A stretch of DNA of 62,407 nucleotides from CAZUQA01 sp964622375 (lineage in GTDB: Bacteria > Bacillota_I > Bacilli_A > Erysipelotrichales > Erysipelotrichaceae), in contig CAZUQA010000087.1 in the NCBI GenBank assembly GCA_964622375.1, forward strand, positions 1 to 62,407, read 5' to 3'. A program made the translations under genes and the position numbers. Of this stretch, positions 43,781 through 51,770 are shown one piece after another (the stretch's first letter is position 1; every line of letters starts with the position of its first letter). Under the pieces are notes generated by a model. It was not told the origin of the DNA, ran no database searches, and was given only the letters and a program-made list of their open reading frames with translations.

Positions 43781-44620
43781 ATGGCAAAAGTTGAAATCAC
43801 AAAATCTGATTTAAATTCAGTTTACGCGCGTTCATTTTTACTGCAAATTTCAATTAACTATGAACGTTTCCAAGCCTTAGGATATCTTTTCGCAATATCA
43901 AAAGTGCTAAAGAAATTACATGGCGACAAACCTGAAGTATTAAAGAGAGCGATGAAACGGCATCTTGAAATGTTTAACACCATGCCTTATTTGTCACAAC
44001 CCATCATGGGTACTTCAGTAGCTGTTGAAGAACAAATCGCTAATGTAGAAAATGAAGATGACATCTTTGAATTAGAAGAATCTGTAAGAAACATCAAAGT
44101 TGGTTTGATGGGACCCTTTGCCGGTATCGGCGATGCTATCGGTTGGATGACTATTAGACCAATCGTTGGTGCTATTGGTGCGGCTATGGCCCTTGACGGC
44201 AACGTTTTCGGACCGATATTCTTCTATGTATCCTGGAATATATTCAACATTGTATTCAAATTTGTTGGGTTAAGAGTTGGTTATAGCCAAGGAACAAACA
44301 TCTTAGGGGATATTAAGAACTCTAACATTATTGAAAAATTGTCAAATGGAGCTTCAGTTCTCGGTTTGATGGTATTAGGTGTATTAGTTGCTAAATGGAT
44401 CAACTTCACAACGATACTACAAGTATCAATTGATGGACCTGATGGACCGGTTGTTACCAGTATCCAAAAAGTATTGGATGATGTAATCCCCGGCTTGTTG
44501 AGTTTAGGATTGACCATGTTCTTAGTATGGCTGATGCGGAGAAAGTGGTCTTCATTGAAGACTATCGGCTTAATCTTTGTTCTAGCCTTTGTACTATTTG
44601 CCTTAAAGATTTCGAAATAA
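43781..44620 (+). CDS. PTS mannose/fructose/sorbose family IID component
   Basis: Second membrane subunit of the mannose-class PTS, 279 aa. The large cytoplasmic N-terminal part has HLEMFNTMPYLSQPIMG (about 62-78) and LMGPFAGIGDAIGW (about 110-123), both hallmark IID motifs; four or so C-terminal membrane segments follow. SD AAGGAGG. It ends the operon at a strong 12-bp terminator. Confidence 0.94.
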   Translation: MAKVEITKSDLNSVYARSFLLQISINYERFQALGYLFAISKVLKKLHGDKPEVLKRAMKRHLEMFNTMPYLSQPIMGTSVAVEEQIANVENEDDIFELEESVRNIKVGLMGPFAGIGDAIGWMTIRPIVGAIGAAMALDGNVFGPIFFYVSWNIFNIVFKFVGLRVGYSQGTNILGDIKNSNIIEKLSNGASVLGLMVLGVLVAKWINFTTILQVSIDGPDGPVVTSIQKVLDDVIPGLLSLGLTMFLVWLMRRKWSSLKTIGLIFVLAFVLFALKISK

Positions 44621-44633
44621 TTAAATTGAGTTG

Positions 44634-44669
44634 CAAGGGTTTGACTAAGTCAAACCCTTGATTATTTTA
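44634..44669 (+). terminator. Strong terminator after PTS IID
   Basis: Perfect 12-bp stem CAAGGGTTTGAC/GTCAAACCCTTG (44634-44645 with 44649-44660), TAA loop, then ATTATTTTAT. Confidence 0.88.
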
Positions 44670-44726
44670 TGACAAACTAGGCGGATAATTAAGAGAAGCT
44701 AAATTACTGTTTCATTACGACAACAG

Positions 44727-44747
44727 TTGTAATTGATAGCGTTACAA
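44727..44747. promoter_or_regulatory. Candidate operator upstream of the first ceramidase-like gene
   Basis: TTGTAA, nine bases, TTACAA (44727-44732 and 44742-44747). The centre, TGATAGCGTTACAA, also matches 12 of 14 positions of a cre-type site, so control by DeoR or CcpA is possible. Confidence 0.35.
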
Positions 44748-44843
44748 AAAACTTGATGTTACTCTTGTGAGTAAAAAGGGTAATCGCATCATTACGCAAT
44801 TTACTCGATTAATTGAATAACTGAAATAATAAAGGAGAAAAAT

Positions 44844-46127
44844 ATGTTATTAGCAGCAAGCAAGAATGTTGATATCACGGCTCCCATCGGCTTGGCTATG
44901 GCGGGCTTTGAGGAAAGAGAGCATGGTAGCACCGGAATTCTCAATCCTTTACAGGCCAGTGTCTTGGTTTTAGCCTGTGATAAAAGTAAAGTGGCAATCG
45001 TCACTTTAGATGTTGGCGGCATTGATAATAATCTGGTGAAAGAGGTACGGGAAAGAGTCAGCGCAAAAACTGACATCGACAGCGCGGCAATTATGATTTG
45101 TGCTACCCACACTCATTCCGGACCGACAGCCAGTCGTTTAGGAGTCGGCAGTATGTTTCCTATGGAGAATGTTACACCCGCTGATGAACACTATTATGCG
45201 AATCTGATTGAAACGCTAGCCGGCGCCATAATTTGGGTCAACGATGAACTGGAAGAAGCAACGATCAGCAGTTTTCAAACCGAATTGCTTGGCATTGGTA
45301 GTAACCGCATAGAGCACAGCCGTTATTGCAACAATAACTTAACGGTTTTGAAAGTAGAAAATAAAAACGGGGAATTGCTAAGTATTCTTTGTCATTATGC
45401 CTGTCATCCGACTATTCTAAATTATGAAAACTTCCTGTATTCTGGGGATTATATATCTTTCTATCGGGAAGCCTTGAGAAAAATATATCCGCAAGCCGGC
45501 TTGTTGTTTGTCCAAGGTTGTGCCGGCAATGTTTCAACCCGGCATTACCGCAAAGGTTTTGGCCAAGCGGAAGCCGCCCGAATGGGAAAAATTTTAGCCG
45601 GTGGTGTTTTACGGGCTTTGATGATGGCGGATCCCTTACCGGTCGACAGTCTTAGTTTTGCGATTGAACCGTTGGAATTAAAAGTGCGGGACTTCGACAG
45701 TGAAGAAGTATGTTTAGCGAAAATCAAGTTTGCTGAAGATGAAATGGCCCGACTGAAGGCAGAGAATGCACCGGTCAATATTCAAAGAACCGCTTATGTC
45801 GAGTGGCAGGGAGCAACCAGATACTATCGTCGAGCCAAGAAAATTAATTCCGATAAAATAGCTAGCGAAATGCAGGTATTTAAAATCGGGAACTGGCAAA
45901 TTATTTCAACACCGGGAGAGACTTTTGGGGAAATCGGTTTAGCAATAAGCAAACTTAGTGCAACGCCGACCATAGTCAGTGGCTATACTAACGACTCTGT
46001 CAGCTATATTCCGACAAAAGAGACTTATGATAATCCGGTTGGTTATGAGGTAAATGTGGCTATTGTGGCCCGCGATTCGGAAGATAGAATTCTCGCGGCA
46101 GCAGAAAGCTTACTTAAAAAGGTTTAG
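44844..46127 (+). CDS. Cytosolic neutral/alkaline ceramidase-family hydrolase (copy 1)
   Basis: A 427-residue protein matching the N-terminal catalytic part of neutral/alkaline (non-lysosomal) ceramidases, Zn-dependent N-acyl amide hydrolases. Zinc ligands: H89 and H91 in ATHTHSGPT, H188 in YACHPT, E in STPGETFGE and Tyr in SYIPTKETY. The catalytic Ser is in AGNVSTR. There is no signal peptide and no C-terminal immunoglobulin-like domain, unlike secreted ceramidases, so the substrate must be in the cytoplasm. The paralogue is at 51771. It sits next to the PTS, pointing to a sugar-linked amide rather than ceramide. Confidence 0.75.
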   Translation: MLLAASKNVDITAPIGLAMAGFEEREHGSTGILNPLQASVLVLACDKSKVAIVTLDVGGIDNNLVKEVRERVSAKTDIDSAAIMICATHTHSGPTASRLGVGSMFPMENVTPADEHYYANLIETLAGAIIWVNDELEEATISSFQTELLGIGSNRIEHSRYCNNNLTVLKVENKNGELLSILCHYACHPTILNYENFLYSGDYISFYREALRKIYPQAGLLFVQGCAGNVSTRHYRKGFGQAEAARMGKILAGGVLRALMMADPLPVDSLSFAIEPLELKVRDFDSEEVCLAKIKFAEDEMARLKAENAPVNIQRTAYVEWQGATRYYRRAKKINSDKIASEMQVFKIGNWQIISTPGETFGEIGLAISKLSATPTIVSGYTNDSVSYIPTKETYDNPVGYEVNVAIVARDSEDRILAAAESLLKKV

Positions 46128-46174
46128 CTGTAAAAAAAATATCGCAGTTTGGCTTATTCGCAGCGAAAATGAAT

Positions 46175-46195
46175 AAAGGAGGGGGACCCTCCTTT
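46175..46195. terminator. Terminator between convergent genes at 46.1-46.2 kb
   Basis: Nine-bp stem AAAGGAGGG/CCCTCCTTT with a GGA loop, usable from both sides. Confidence 0.7.
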
Positions 46196-46200
46196 GTTGC

Positions 46201-47151
46201 TTATTGATCAAAACTTTTTGTCAGCATAGCGACTAAAGCTTCCAGTGTTGGAATATCAACATAACGATCCTTATTGCTGTTTACTTTGTCAACGTAAAGA
46301 TTATGCTTTTTGTCAAATTTACCATTAGTGATTACAATAGACCGCCTTAAGAAGAAAGCCGGAGTATAGACGGTTTCCGCTTCGTCTAATTCCACAATGG
46401 AAGCTGTCTGTGTTCCTTTGAAATTTCTAATTAACTTTTGACATTCTTTGCGGAGATGTTCTTTATAGGCAACAACTAAGTTGTCACCGTTACCGACACA
46501 ATCTAAATAAACAAATAGTTTTCTATCGAGGGTTTTAGGTAAAGCCTGATGCAACATTTGCGTACCGCTGTTGTTACTGCAAGCTTTATCTAAAAGGATA
46601 AAAGCGACTTTGTTTTTTGCCTTTTTACTCAGATTTTTAGCGGTTTCAAGAAGTACCGTGACACTTGCGGTATTACGGTTGAGATTATATTTGTTAGAAA
46701 CCCCGATAGTCAACAAAGAAGCAAAAACAAAAGAAAGGGCAACAACAACAAACAGCAGTATTTGATACCAATAACCGCCCAGAGCCAGATTGTTGATTAA
46801 GTAGTAGATAGTAAGAGCACCAATCAAACTGCTAAATACTGCCGGGATAAAGGTTATCAAAGTGAGATTAGTGAAATTGCGTTTGCCGTTGAGCGGATAG
46901 TAACGGAAATTAGGCCAAAATACTTTTTGGGGGGTATCGTGGTGGGTACAGATGACAATATCGGCTTTAGCCAAATCACCGATAAACAAATTGACCGCCC
47001 GCGCATTGCGTTTTTTGGCATTATTGGCGAACCTGGTTTGATAACCCAAAGCGGAAAATTCATCATTTAGCGTTAAGAGAAAACGTTGTCTCTGTTTGAG
47101 GGTGTAGCGTTTGCCGAGAGCGACCCCATATTTCATTATTAAATCTTCCAT
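46201..47151 (-). CDS. Membrane protein with degenerate M28-peptidase-like domain
   Basis: A 316-residue protein. A cytosolic-looking start has VICTHHDTP (67-74; H71-x-D would be metal ligands of an M28 aminopeptidase). Two membrane helices at about 95-118 and 128-150 are inserted, then an RNTASVTVLLETAKNLSKK stretch where M28 has DNASG, then FILLDKACSNNSGTQML and LDCVGNGDN. Several zinc ligands are replaced, so it may be inactive or use a different metal arrangement. It follows the gene at 47164 by 12 nt and is transcribed with it. I cannot name a family with certainty. Confidence 0.55.
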   Translation of the reverse strand: MEDLIMKYGVALGKRYTLKQRQRFLLTLNDEFSALGYQTRFANNAKKRNARAVNLFIGDLAKADIVICTHHDTPQKVFWPNFRYYPLNGKRNFTNLTLITFIPAVFSSLIGALTIYYLINNLALGGYWYQILLFVVVALSFVFASLLTIGVSNKYNLNRNTASVTVLLETAKNLSKKAKNKVAFILLDKACSNNSGTQMLHQALPKTLDRKLFVYLDCVGNGDNLVVAYKEHLRKECQKLIRNFKGTQTASIVELDEAETVYTPAFFLRRSIVITNGKFDKKHNLYVDKVNSNKDRYVDIPTLEALVAMLTKSFDQ

Positions 47152-47163
47152 AGTTTTTCTCCT

Positions 47164-48093
47164 TTAAAAAATATAACCGAATAAAAAGAAGACGCTTGCC
47201 AACAAATAAAAGAGACTGGCAAGGATATTTGCCACAAACTCCATGACATCATAAGCTTGAAAGTTTTGTGGTTTTTGTCGTTTGAGAGAGCGCAAAATGA
47301 ATTTAGCAGAAAGTGAAAGATTGCCCAACACAACAAATGCCATAAGAGCAGTGTCGAGATAACTGAATTGTTGAAGGTTAATGGGCCAGCTTGTCAGTGT
47401 AGCCGCGAGATAACGCAGAATAAAAGGTAAAACAATGGCAATAACAATGGCGAATATGGCGAATAGCGAGTTTATGATGCCGCTACTTTTCTGTTGAAGT
47501 GAACCGGATTTAACTGCACCACTGGGCGCTTTACCACAGTTATGCTCAATGACAGCAAACAAGTTAGCATATTGTTCGCTGGTAAATAAATAGTCGTCAA
47601 TGATGTACTGTTCTTTTTGGAAAACAAAAGCTAAAGGGTTACCGACGATAATCGCTCCATGGGGTACCTTTAATTTTCCTTCCTTGACAATTACACCATC
47701 ATATTTAACTGAGCCGTCACCGAGATTAGCTTTCTTTTCCCGCGGTGTTTTTTGATAACCCCGAATATAAGGCGCGGAATAAACACCGTAGTATTTAAGG
47801 TCGCTTAAAGAAAACTCATCTTGGTAAAACTGCGGAAGATGGAATATAGATTTCGTCACATAATCGATTTGAAAAATGATGGCTTCCGGGGTAACCAATA
47901 TATAGCGATTGTAGACTTGAATAAAATGAAGCGCCAGCGGATAGATGAAAAGAGCCGTCAAGAAATACAGAAAATTATAATTTTGATAAAAAAGGCTATA
48001 GAGCGGCAGAAAAACACATAAACAGATTAGCACTATGGTGATAAACAAATGTAAGAGATTTATCACCCCATAAGGACGGATTTTTATACTCAT
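47164..48093 (-). CDS. Multi-pass membrane protein, upstream partner of the M28-like gene
   Basis: A 309-residue protein with predicted membrane segments at about 12-34, 39-57, 214-234, 250-262 and 287-308, and a soluble region between about 60 and 200 resembling a bacterial PH-like fold (RYILVTPEAIIFQ, then IVGNPLAFVFQ). No named family. SD AAGGAG on the minus strand and an extended -10 (48118-48126). Together with the 46201 gene it forms a two-gene inverted operon inside the split PTS locus. Confidence 0.6.
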   Translation of the reverse strand: MSIKIRPYGVINLLHLFITIVLICLCVFLPLYSLFYQNYNFLYFLTALFIYPLALHFIQVYNRYILVTPEAIIFQIDYVTKSIFHLPQFYQDEFSLSDLKYYGVYSAPYIRGYQKTPREKKANLGDGSVKYDGVIVKEGKLKVPHGAIIVGNPLAFVFQKEQYIIDDYLFTSEQYANLFAVIEHNCGKAPSGAVKSGSLQQKSSGIINSLFAIFAIVIAIVLPFILRYLAATLTSWPINLQQFSYLDTALMAFVVLGNLSLSAKFILRSLKRQKPQNFQAYDVMEFVANILASLFYLLASVFFLFGYIF

Positions 48094-48117
48094 TGCGTGC
48101 TCCTTTTCGCTTTGATA

Positions 48118-48126
48118 ATTATAACA
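48118..48126 (-). promoter_or_regulatory. Extended -10 promoter of the inverted membrane-gene pair
   Basis: Minus-strand TGTTATAAT about 25 nt before the 47164-48093 start codon. Confidence 0.5.
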
Positions 48127-48164
48127 TGGGAAACGATTTTTTAGCGATATTACAGATTGGATAA

Positions 48165-48183
48165 TTAAGGGTTTAACCCATAA
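48165..48183. promoter_or_regulatory. Near-perfect palindrome upstream of nanE
   Basis: TTAaGGGTTtAACCCaTAA, 16 of 18 paired positions symmetric, in the divergent region between the inverted pair and nanE. A candidate repressor site. It is followed at 48182-48215 by AAAAGGTA/TACCTTTT with a T-run, which could attenuate the nanE transcript. Confidence 0.35.
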
Positions 48184-48394
48184 AAGGTAATTATAATTTG
48201 GTGGCTATACCTTTTTCTCAGGAAAAATCAGCTAGACTTTTTTCTCAAAAAAAGTTAAAATGGAGTATAGTTCGCTAAAGATTAGTAATGCCAATACTAC
48301 TGATATTACAAATTCTTAAGGCTGGTTTGTTTGAACATTAATAAGATTAAACCGAAATTGCTGAAGCTCAGAAGGGGAAATGATAGGTAATAAA

Positions 48395-49111
48395 ATGGGA
48401 AGAAAACAAGAAGTATTATCAAAAATGAAAAACCAAATATTGGTATCCTGTCAGGCTTATGACCCCAATCCCCATGCCAGCGTTGCTGATATGGTAAAGA
48501 TGGCAGTAGCCGCAAAAATGGGGGGCTGTGTCGGTTTTAGAGTTAACGCCCCGGAGTATGTCAGTGCGGTCCGCGCCGAAGTAGGACCAGATCCTGTTAT
48601 CATCGGGATTTGGAAAGTAAAAGAAGAAGGAAATGACGTCTATATTACTACAACTATGGAGGCTGTTGCCGCTTTAGAAGCAGCCGGTGCGGATGTTGTA
48701 GCTTTAGATTGTACCGACCGGGTGAATGCTTATGGCTACAAAGGAAACGACTTGATCCCACAAATTAATGCCCAGTATCCTGATTTGGTAATCATGGCAG
48801 ATTGTTCCAATGCGGAAGAAGGCAGAATGGCTTTAGCAGCCGGAGCTGACATAATCGCTTCGACGATGTCAGGCTATACGGAATACACGGCGGAAAAAAG
48901 TAAAAAGGATGTTGACCTGGAATTCATCAGGGAAATGCGCAAAGAAGCCACAGCTTTTATCTTAACGGAAGGTAGAATATGGACAAGAGAGGATGCTGTA
49001 GCGGCTTTTAGTGCTGGAGCCGATTGTTTAGTCATCGGAACCGCTATTACCAATCCTTGGGCAATCACCAAACGTTTTGTCCAAGCGAAGGCCGAATACT
49101 TTAAGGAGTAA
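48395..49111 (+). CDS. nanE: Putative N-acetylmannosamine-6-phosphate 2-epimerase
   Basis: TIM-barrel enzyme interconverting ManNAc-6-phosphate and GlcNAc-6-phosphate. About 238 aa. Motifs: GGCVGFRVNAPEY, the catalytic lysine region IIGIWKV, MADCSNAEEG, STMSGYTEYT and a phosphate-binding IGTAITNPW. Two starts are possible: 48380 (GGGG only 2 nt upstream) and 48395 (AGGT 7 nt upstream). I prefer 48395, with modest confidence. It is followed 6 nt later by PTS IIA-IIB, so ManNAc or a related amino sugar is a likely PTS substrate. Confidence 0.88.
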   Translation: MGRKQEVLSKMKNQILVSCQAYDPNPHASVADMVKMAVAAKMGGCVGFRVNAPEYVSAVRAEVGPDPVIIGIWKVKEEGNDVYITTTMEAVAALEAAGADVVALDCTDRVNAYGYKGNDLIPQINAQYPDLVIMADCSNAEEGRMALAAGADIIASTMSGYTEYTAEKSKKDVDLEFIREMRKEATAFILTEGRIWTREDAVAAFSAGADCLVIGTAITNPWAITKRFVQAKAEYFKE

Positions 49112-49117
49112 GGAAAA

Positions 49118-49510
49118 ATGGCAACTAAAATTATCATAGTTGGCCACGGGACTCTGGCTTTAGCATTTATTGATTCAATAGCGATGTTAGCCGGAGCGGT
49201 AGATGATACTGAAGTGGTGGGGATAGAGTTTTCTGTCGATGACAGCCGGGATACTCTGCAGGAAAAAATCGCAGCCGAGCTTATTAAATTTACCGGAGAA
49301 AACAATCATGTGATTATCTGTTGCGACATGTTGGGGGGCTCACCGTTTAATGCCAGTTACCTGTTATCGCAACAGTATAAGTTTAGTATCATCACGGGAA
49401 TGAACCTACCGCTGTTAATGGAACTAATCTTAACCAAAGATAGTTATGAAACAAAAGAGCAGTTAATTGAACTAGCAGAAATGACAAAAGATAGTATCAA
49501 AGTCATTTAA
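49118..49510 (+). CDS. PTS mannose/fructose/sorbose family IIA component
   Basis: Cytosolic phosphocarrier, 130 aa. The phosphorylated histidine is H10 in IVGHGTLA (7-14), and CCDMLGGSPFNAS is the typical second motif. HPr-P passes phosphate to it and then to IIB. It belongs to the same system as IIC and IID at 42996-44620, from which it is separated. SD AAGGAG. Confidence 0.94.
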   Translation: MATKIIIVGHGTLALAFIDSIAMLAGAVDDTEVVGIEFSVDDSRDTLQEKIAAELIKFTGENNHVIICCDMLGGSPFNASYLLSQQYKFSIITGMNLPLLMELILTKDSYETKEQLIELAEMTKDSIKVI

Positions 49511-49530
49511 TAAAGAGAGGTAAAGAAATT

Positions 49531-50022
49531 ATGGCAGTTGTACTTTGGAAAATTGATGAACGTTTAGTTCACGGGCAAGTCGTAGCAACTTTTGCGAAAT
49601 ACCTGGCGACTGATGAAATTATCGTAGTAAACGATGTGGTAGCTTTTGATGAAGCGCAAATCAACCTGATGGAGCTTGTAGTCGACCCAGCTATCGAGTT
49701 AGGCGTTGTTACCTGCAAAGAACTCGGAAGAATTGTTGCGGAGGATGATTTTTATGGTAAACGAACCATGGTAATCTTCCGTTACTTGGATGATGTCATA
49801 GATTGTGTATTTAACTATGGCGTAGAAATTCCTGAACTGAATTGTGCCGGTTTGTATACAAGAGGTGATCGCCCTGATGCTGTTCGTTACAACCAAAACC
49901 TCGTTGTCACCGAAGATGACAAAGTGAAGTTTAGAAAATTGGAAGACCATGGTATTAAGTTGGTTTATCGCTTATCAGCCCAGTTTAAAGAAACTCCGCT
50001 TTCCGCTCAATTCAAATACTAA
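49531..50022 (+). CDS. PTS mannose/fructose/sorbose family IIB component
   Basis: Cytosolic phosphocarrier, 163 aa. The phosphorylated histidine is H14 in DERLVHGQV (9-17), and the family-typical IVVNDVVA follows. It transfers phosphate to the sugar entering through IIC-IID. SD GAGAGG upstream. Ends the nanE-IIA-IIB operon at a terminator. Confidence 0.95.
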   Translation: MAVVLWKIDERLVHGQVVATFAKYLATDEIIVVNDVVAFDEAQINLMELVVDPAIELGVVTCKELGRIVAEDDFYGKRTMVIFRYLDDVIDCVFNYGVEIPELNCAGLYTRGDRPDAVRYNQNLVVTEDDKVKFRKLEDHGIKLVYRLSAQFKETPLSAQFKY

Positions 50023-50059
50023 TTAGTCAGTTTAAATATTGTTTATCAAAAAAATCAAC

Positions 50060-50090
50060 AAAAAAAAGAGAAGTTGCTTCTCGTTTTTTT
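50060..50090. terminator. Terminator after PTS IIB
   Basis: GAGAAG/CTTCTC stem (50068-50073 with 50077-50082), A-run before and T-run after; likely bidirectional with the convergent dipeptidase gene. Confidence 0.8.
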
Positions 50091-50107
50091 GTCTTTAGAA
50101 TATGAAG

Positions 50108-51499
50108 TCAGTCTTCGTCACTTAACAGTTGCCAGAGGGCTTCAATATAAACAGCACAGCCTTTTATCAAGGTTTCAATTTCCATACCCTCATCAGCTTG
50201 ATGAGCTTGTCCCATTCTCTTGTCGGCTAAGTGCGCCTTGGTAGTAGGACCAAAAGCGACAAAACCCTCAAACTTTCTAGCATAGGTACCCCCAGGAGAG
50301 ACTTTGCTTTCACTATCGTTGTCACCACTTTGTCGCCGATAAACGGTTTCCAAAGTTTGGACTAACTTACCGTTGGGGTCGGTATAATAACCGGGTCGGT
50401 CTTCAAGAACTCGGATTTCTTGAATCAACTTGTTGGTAGAAAAGCGTTTTATAATTTTGGCTGTGATGTCTTTACCAATTAAATTTGCGGGATAACGTAA
50501 AGACAAATAGAAACTGCTATCCCGTTGCTGACTTTCAATCTTAGTAAAACTGCAATATAATTCGCCATATCTTTCACTTTTATAGTTAATACCAAGACCT
50601 CTTCCTAACCAGTTGTCTAAACCTTTACTTAAATCCAACAAATCTTCGTTATTGTATAGGGCGGCAAGAAAGGTGCATAGCCCGGTTGCTGCCGAGTGGC
50701 CGACATAAGGACGCGAGGCGTGGGCCGGTACCCCTTGAAGTTCGATGTTTGCTAGATCATCAGAAAATTCAATTTTACCGGAATAAGCGTTTGTCGTCAG
50801 AAAAAAATCAAATAATTCTTTGATATTTGCCGGGTAATCTTTGATGCTGGCGTTGGCGAATTCGGCTAAAATGCCATAGTGATCACCGGCTGTTAAAAAG
50901 AGAATATAATCAGGCAGTTTGATCTTTATTTGTAAAATGTAAATACTGTGCTCACCATAATTCACCGGAAAAGTGCAATCAGTCGCAAAACCGCTTGTCG
51001 GTAAGTGTCTGACTTTTTCTTTGTAATAATCAATATCACTCATACCCGATTCTTCATCGCAACCAAAAAGCATTTTTAGTTGTTTCTTAGGTTGAAAACC
51101 GCTTTCTTTTAAAGCGAGCATGGCGAAAAAGGCGGCAGCTGTCGGTCCTTTATTGTCATTGCTACCTCGACCAAAGATTATTCCGTCTTTCACAAAAGGT
51201 GCAAAAGGCGGAAAAGACCAATCTTTGCCGTTAGCGGGAACGACATCTAAATGACAAGCTACACCCACTATCTCTTTACCTGCACCAAAGAGCAATTCGC
51301 CAATATAATTATCGTAATTGTTAGCGACAAAACCCGAGGATTGACCAAGATCCAAAATATAATGTAAACATTCTTTAAGGGCTGGGCCGTAAGGAGCATC
51401 ACCTTGCGCTTCTTGTTTGACTGAGGGTATCTCCACCAACGCACAGGTCGTCTTGATTATCGCTTCACGATATTTGTTTGCTAGATCGTAGTAGTTCAT
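50108..51499 (-). CDS. M20-family dipeptidase (PepV/Sapep-like)
   Basis: A 463-residue metallopeptidase of the PepV/Sapep branch that hydrolyses dipeptides. Metal motifs: CHLDVVPANG (about 82-91, the His and Asp ligands), GRGSNDNKGP (about 110-119, in which the bridging Asp is kept and the second D of the usual DDKGP is N), and CDEESGM (about 145-151, with the catalytic Glu). Lid domain insert is present. Extended -10 upstream on the minus strand. It is divergent from the second ceramidase-like gene, so it may share its regulation. Confidence 0.88.
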   Translation of the reverse strand: MNYYDLANKYREAIIKTTCALVEIPSVKQEAQGDAPYGPALKECLHYILDLGQSSGFVANNYDNYIGELLFGAGKEIVGVACHLDVVPANGKDWSFPPFAPFVKDGIIFGRGSNDNKGPTAAAFFAMLALKESGFQPKKQLKMLFGCDEESGMSDIDYYKEKVRHLPTSGFATDCTFPVNYGEHSIYILQIKIKLPDYILFLTAGDHYGILAEFANASIKDYPANIKELFDFFLTTNAYSGKIEFSDDLANIELQGVPAHASRPYVGHSAATGLCTFLAALYNNEDLLDLSKGLDNWLGRGLGINYKSERYGELYCSFTKIESQQRDSSFYLSLRYPANLIGKDITAKIIKRFSTNKLIQEIRVLEDRPGYYTDPNGKLVQTLETVYRRQSGDNDSESKVSPGGTYARKFEGFVAFGPTTKAHLADKRMGQAHQADEGMEIETLIKGCAVYIEALWQLLSDED

Positions 51500-51544
51500 T
51501 ATTTTACCTTTTCTTTCTTTAATTAGGCACTATCGATTACTGAT

Positions 51545-51553
51545 ATTATAACA
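51545..51553 (-). promoter_or_regulatory. Extended -10 promoter of the dipeptidase gene
   Basis: Minus-strand TGTTATAAT about 45 nt before the start codon at 51499. Confidence 0.5.
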
Positions 51554-51770
51554 AAACTTGAAGAATAACTAAGAAAACAGAAGAAGAAAAGCTAATTGCA
51601 CAGTTTGTTTATATACCAGGTAAAGTTGGGTGTCATCGAATGTTGGTTCTGAGCTAAGTTGGCAGTAAAACTGTAAATAACTATAGATTTTCCCTCTGCC
51701 ATATATTAGGATAGTAGTAGAAATTACTGCATATTTTAGCTGGAATTAACCAAGAAAGAGAGAGAATTGA

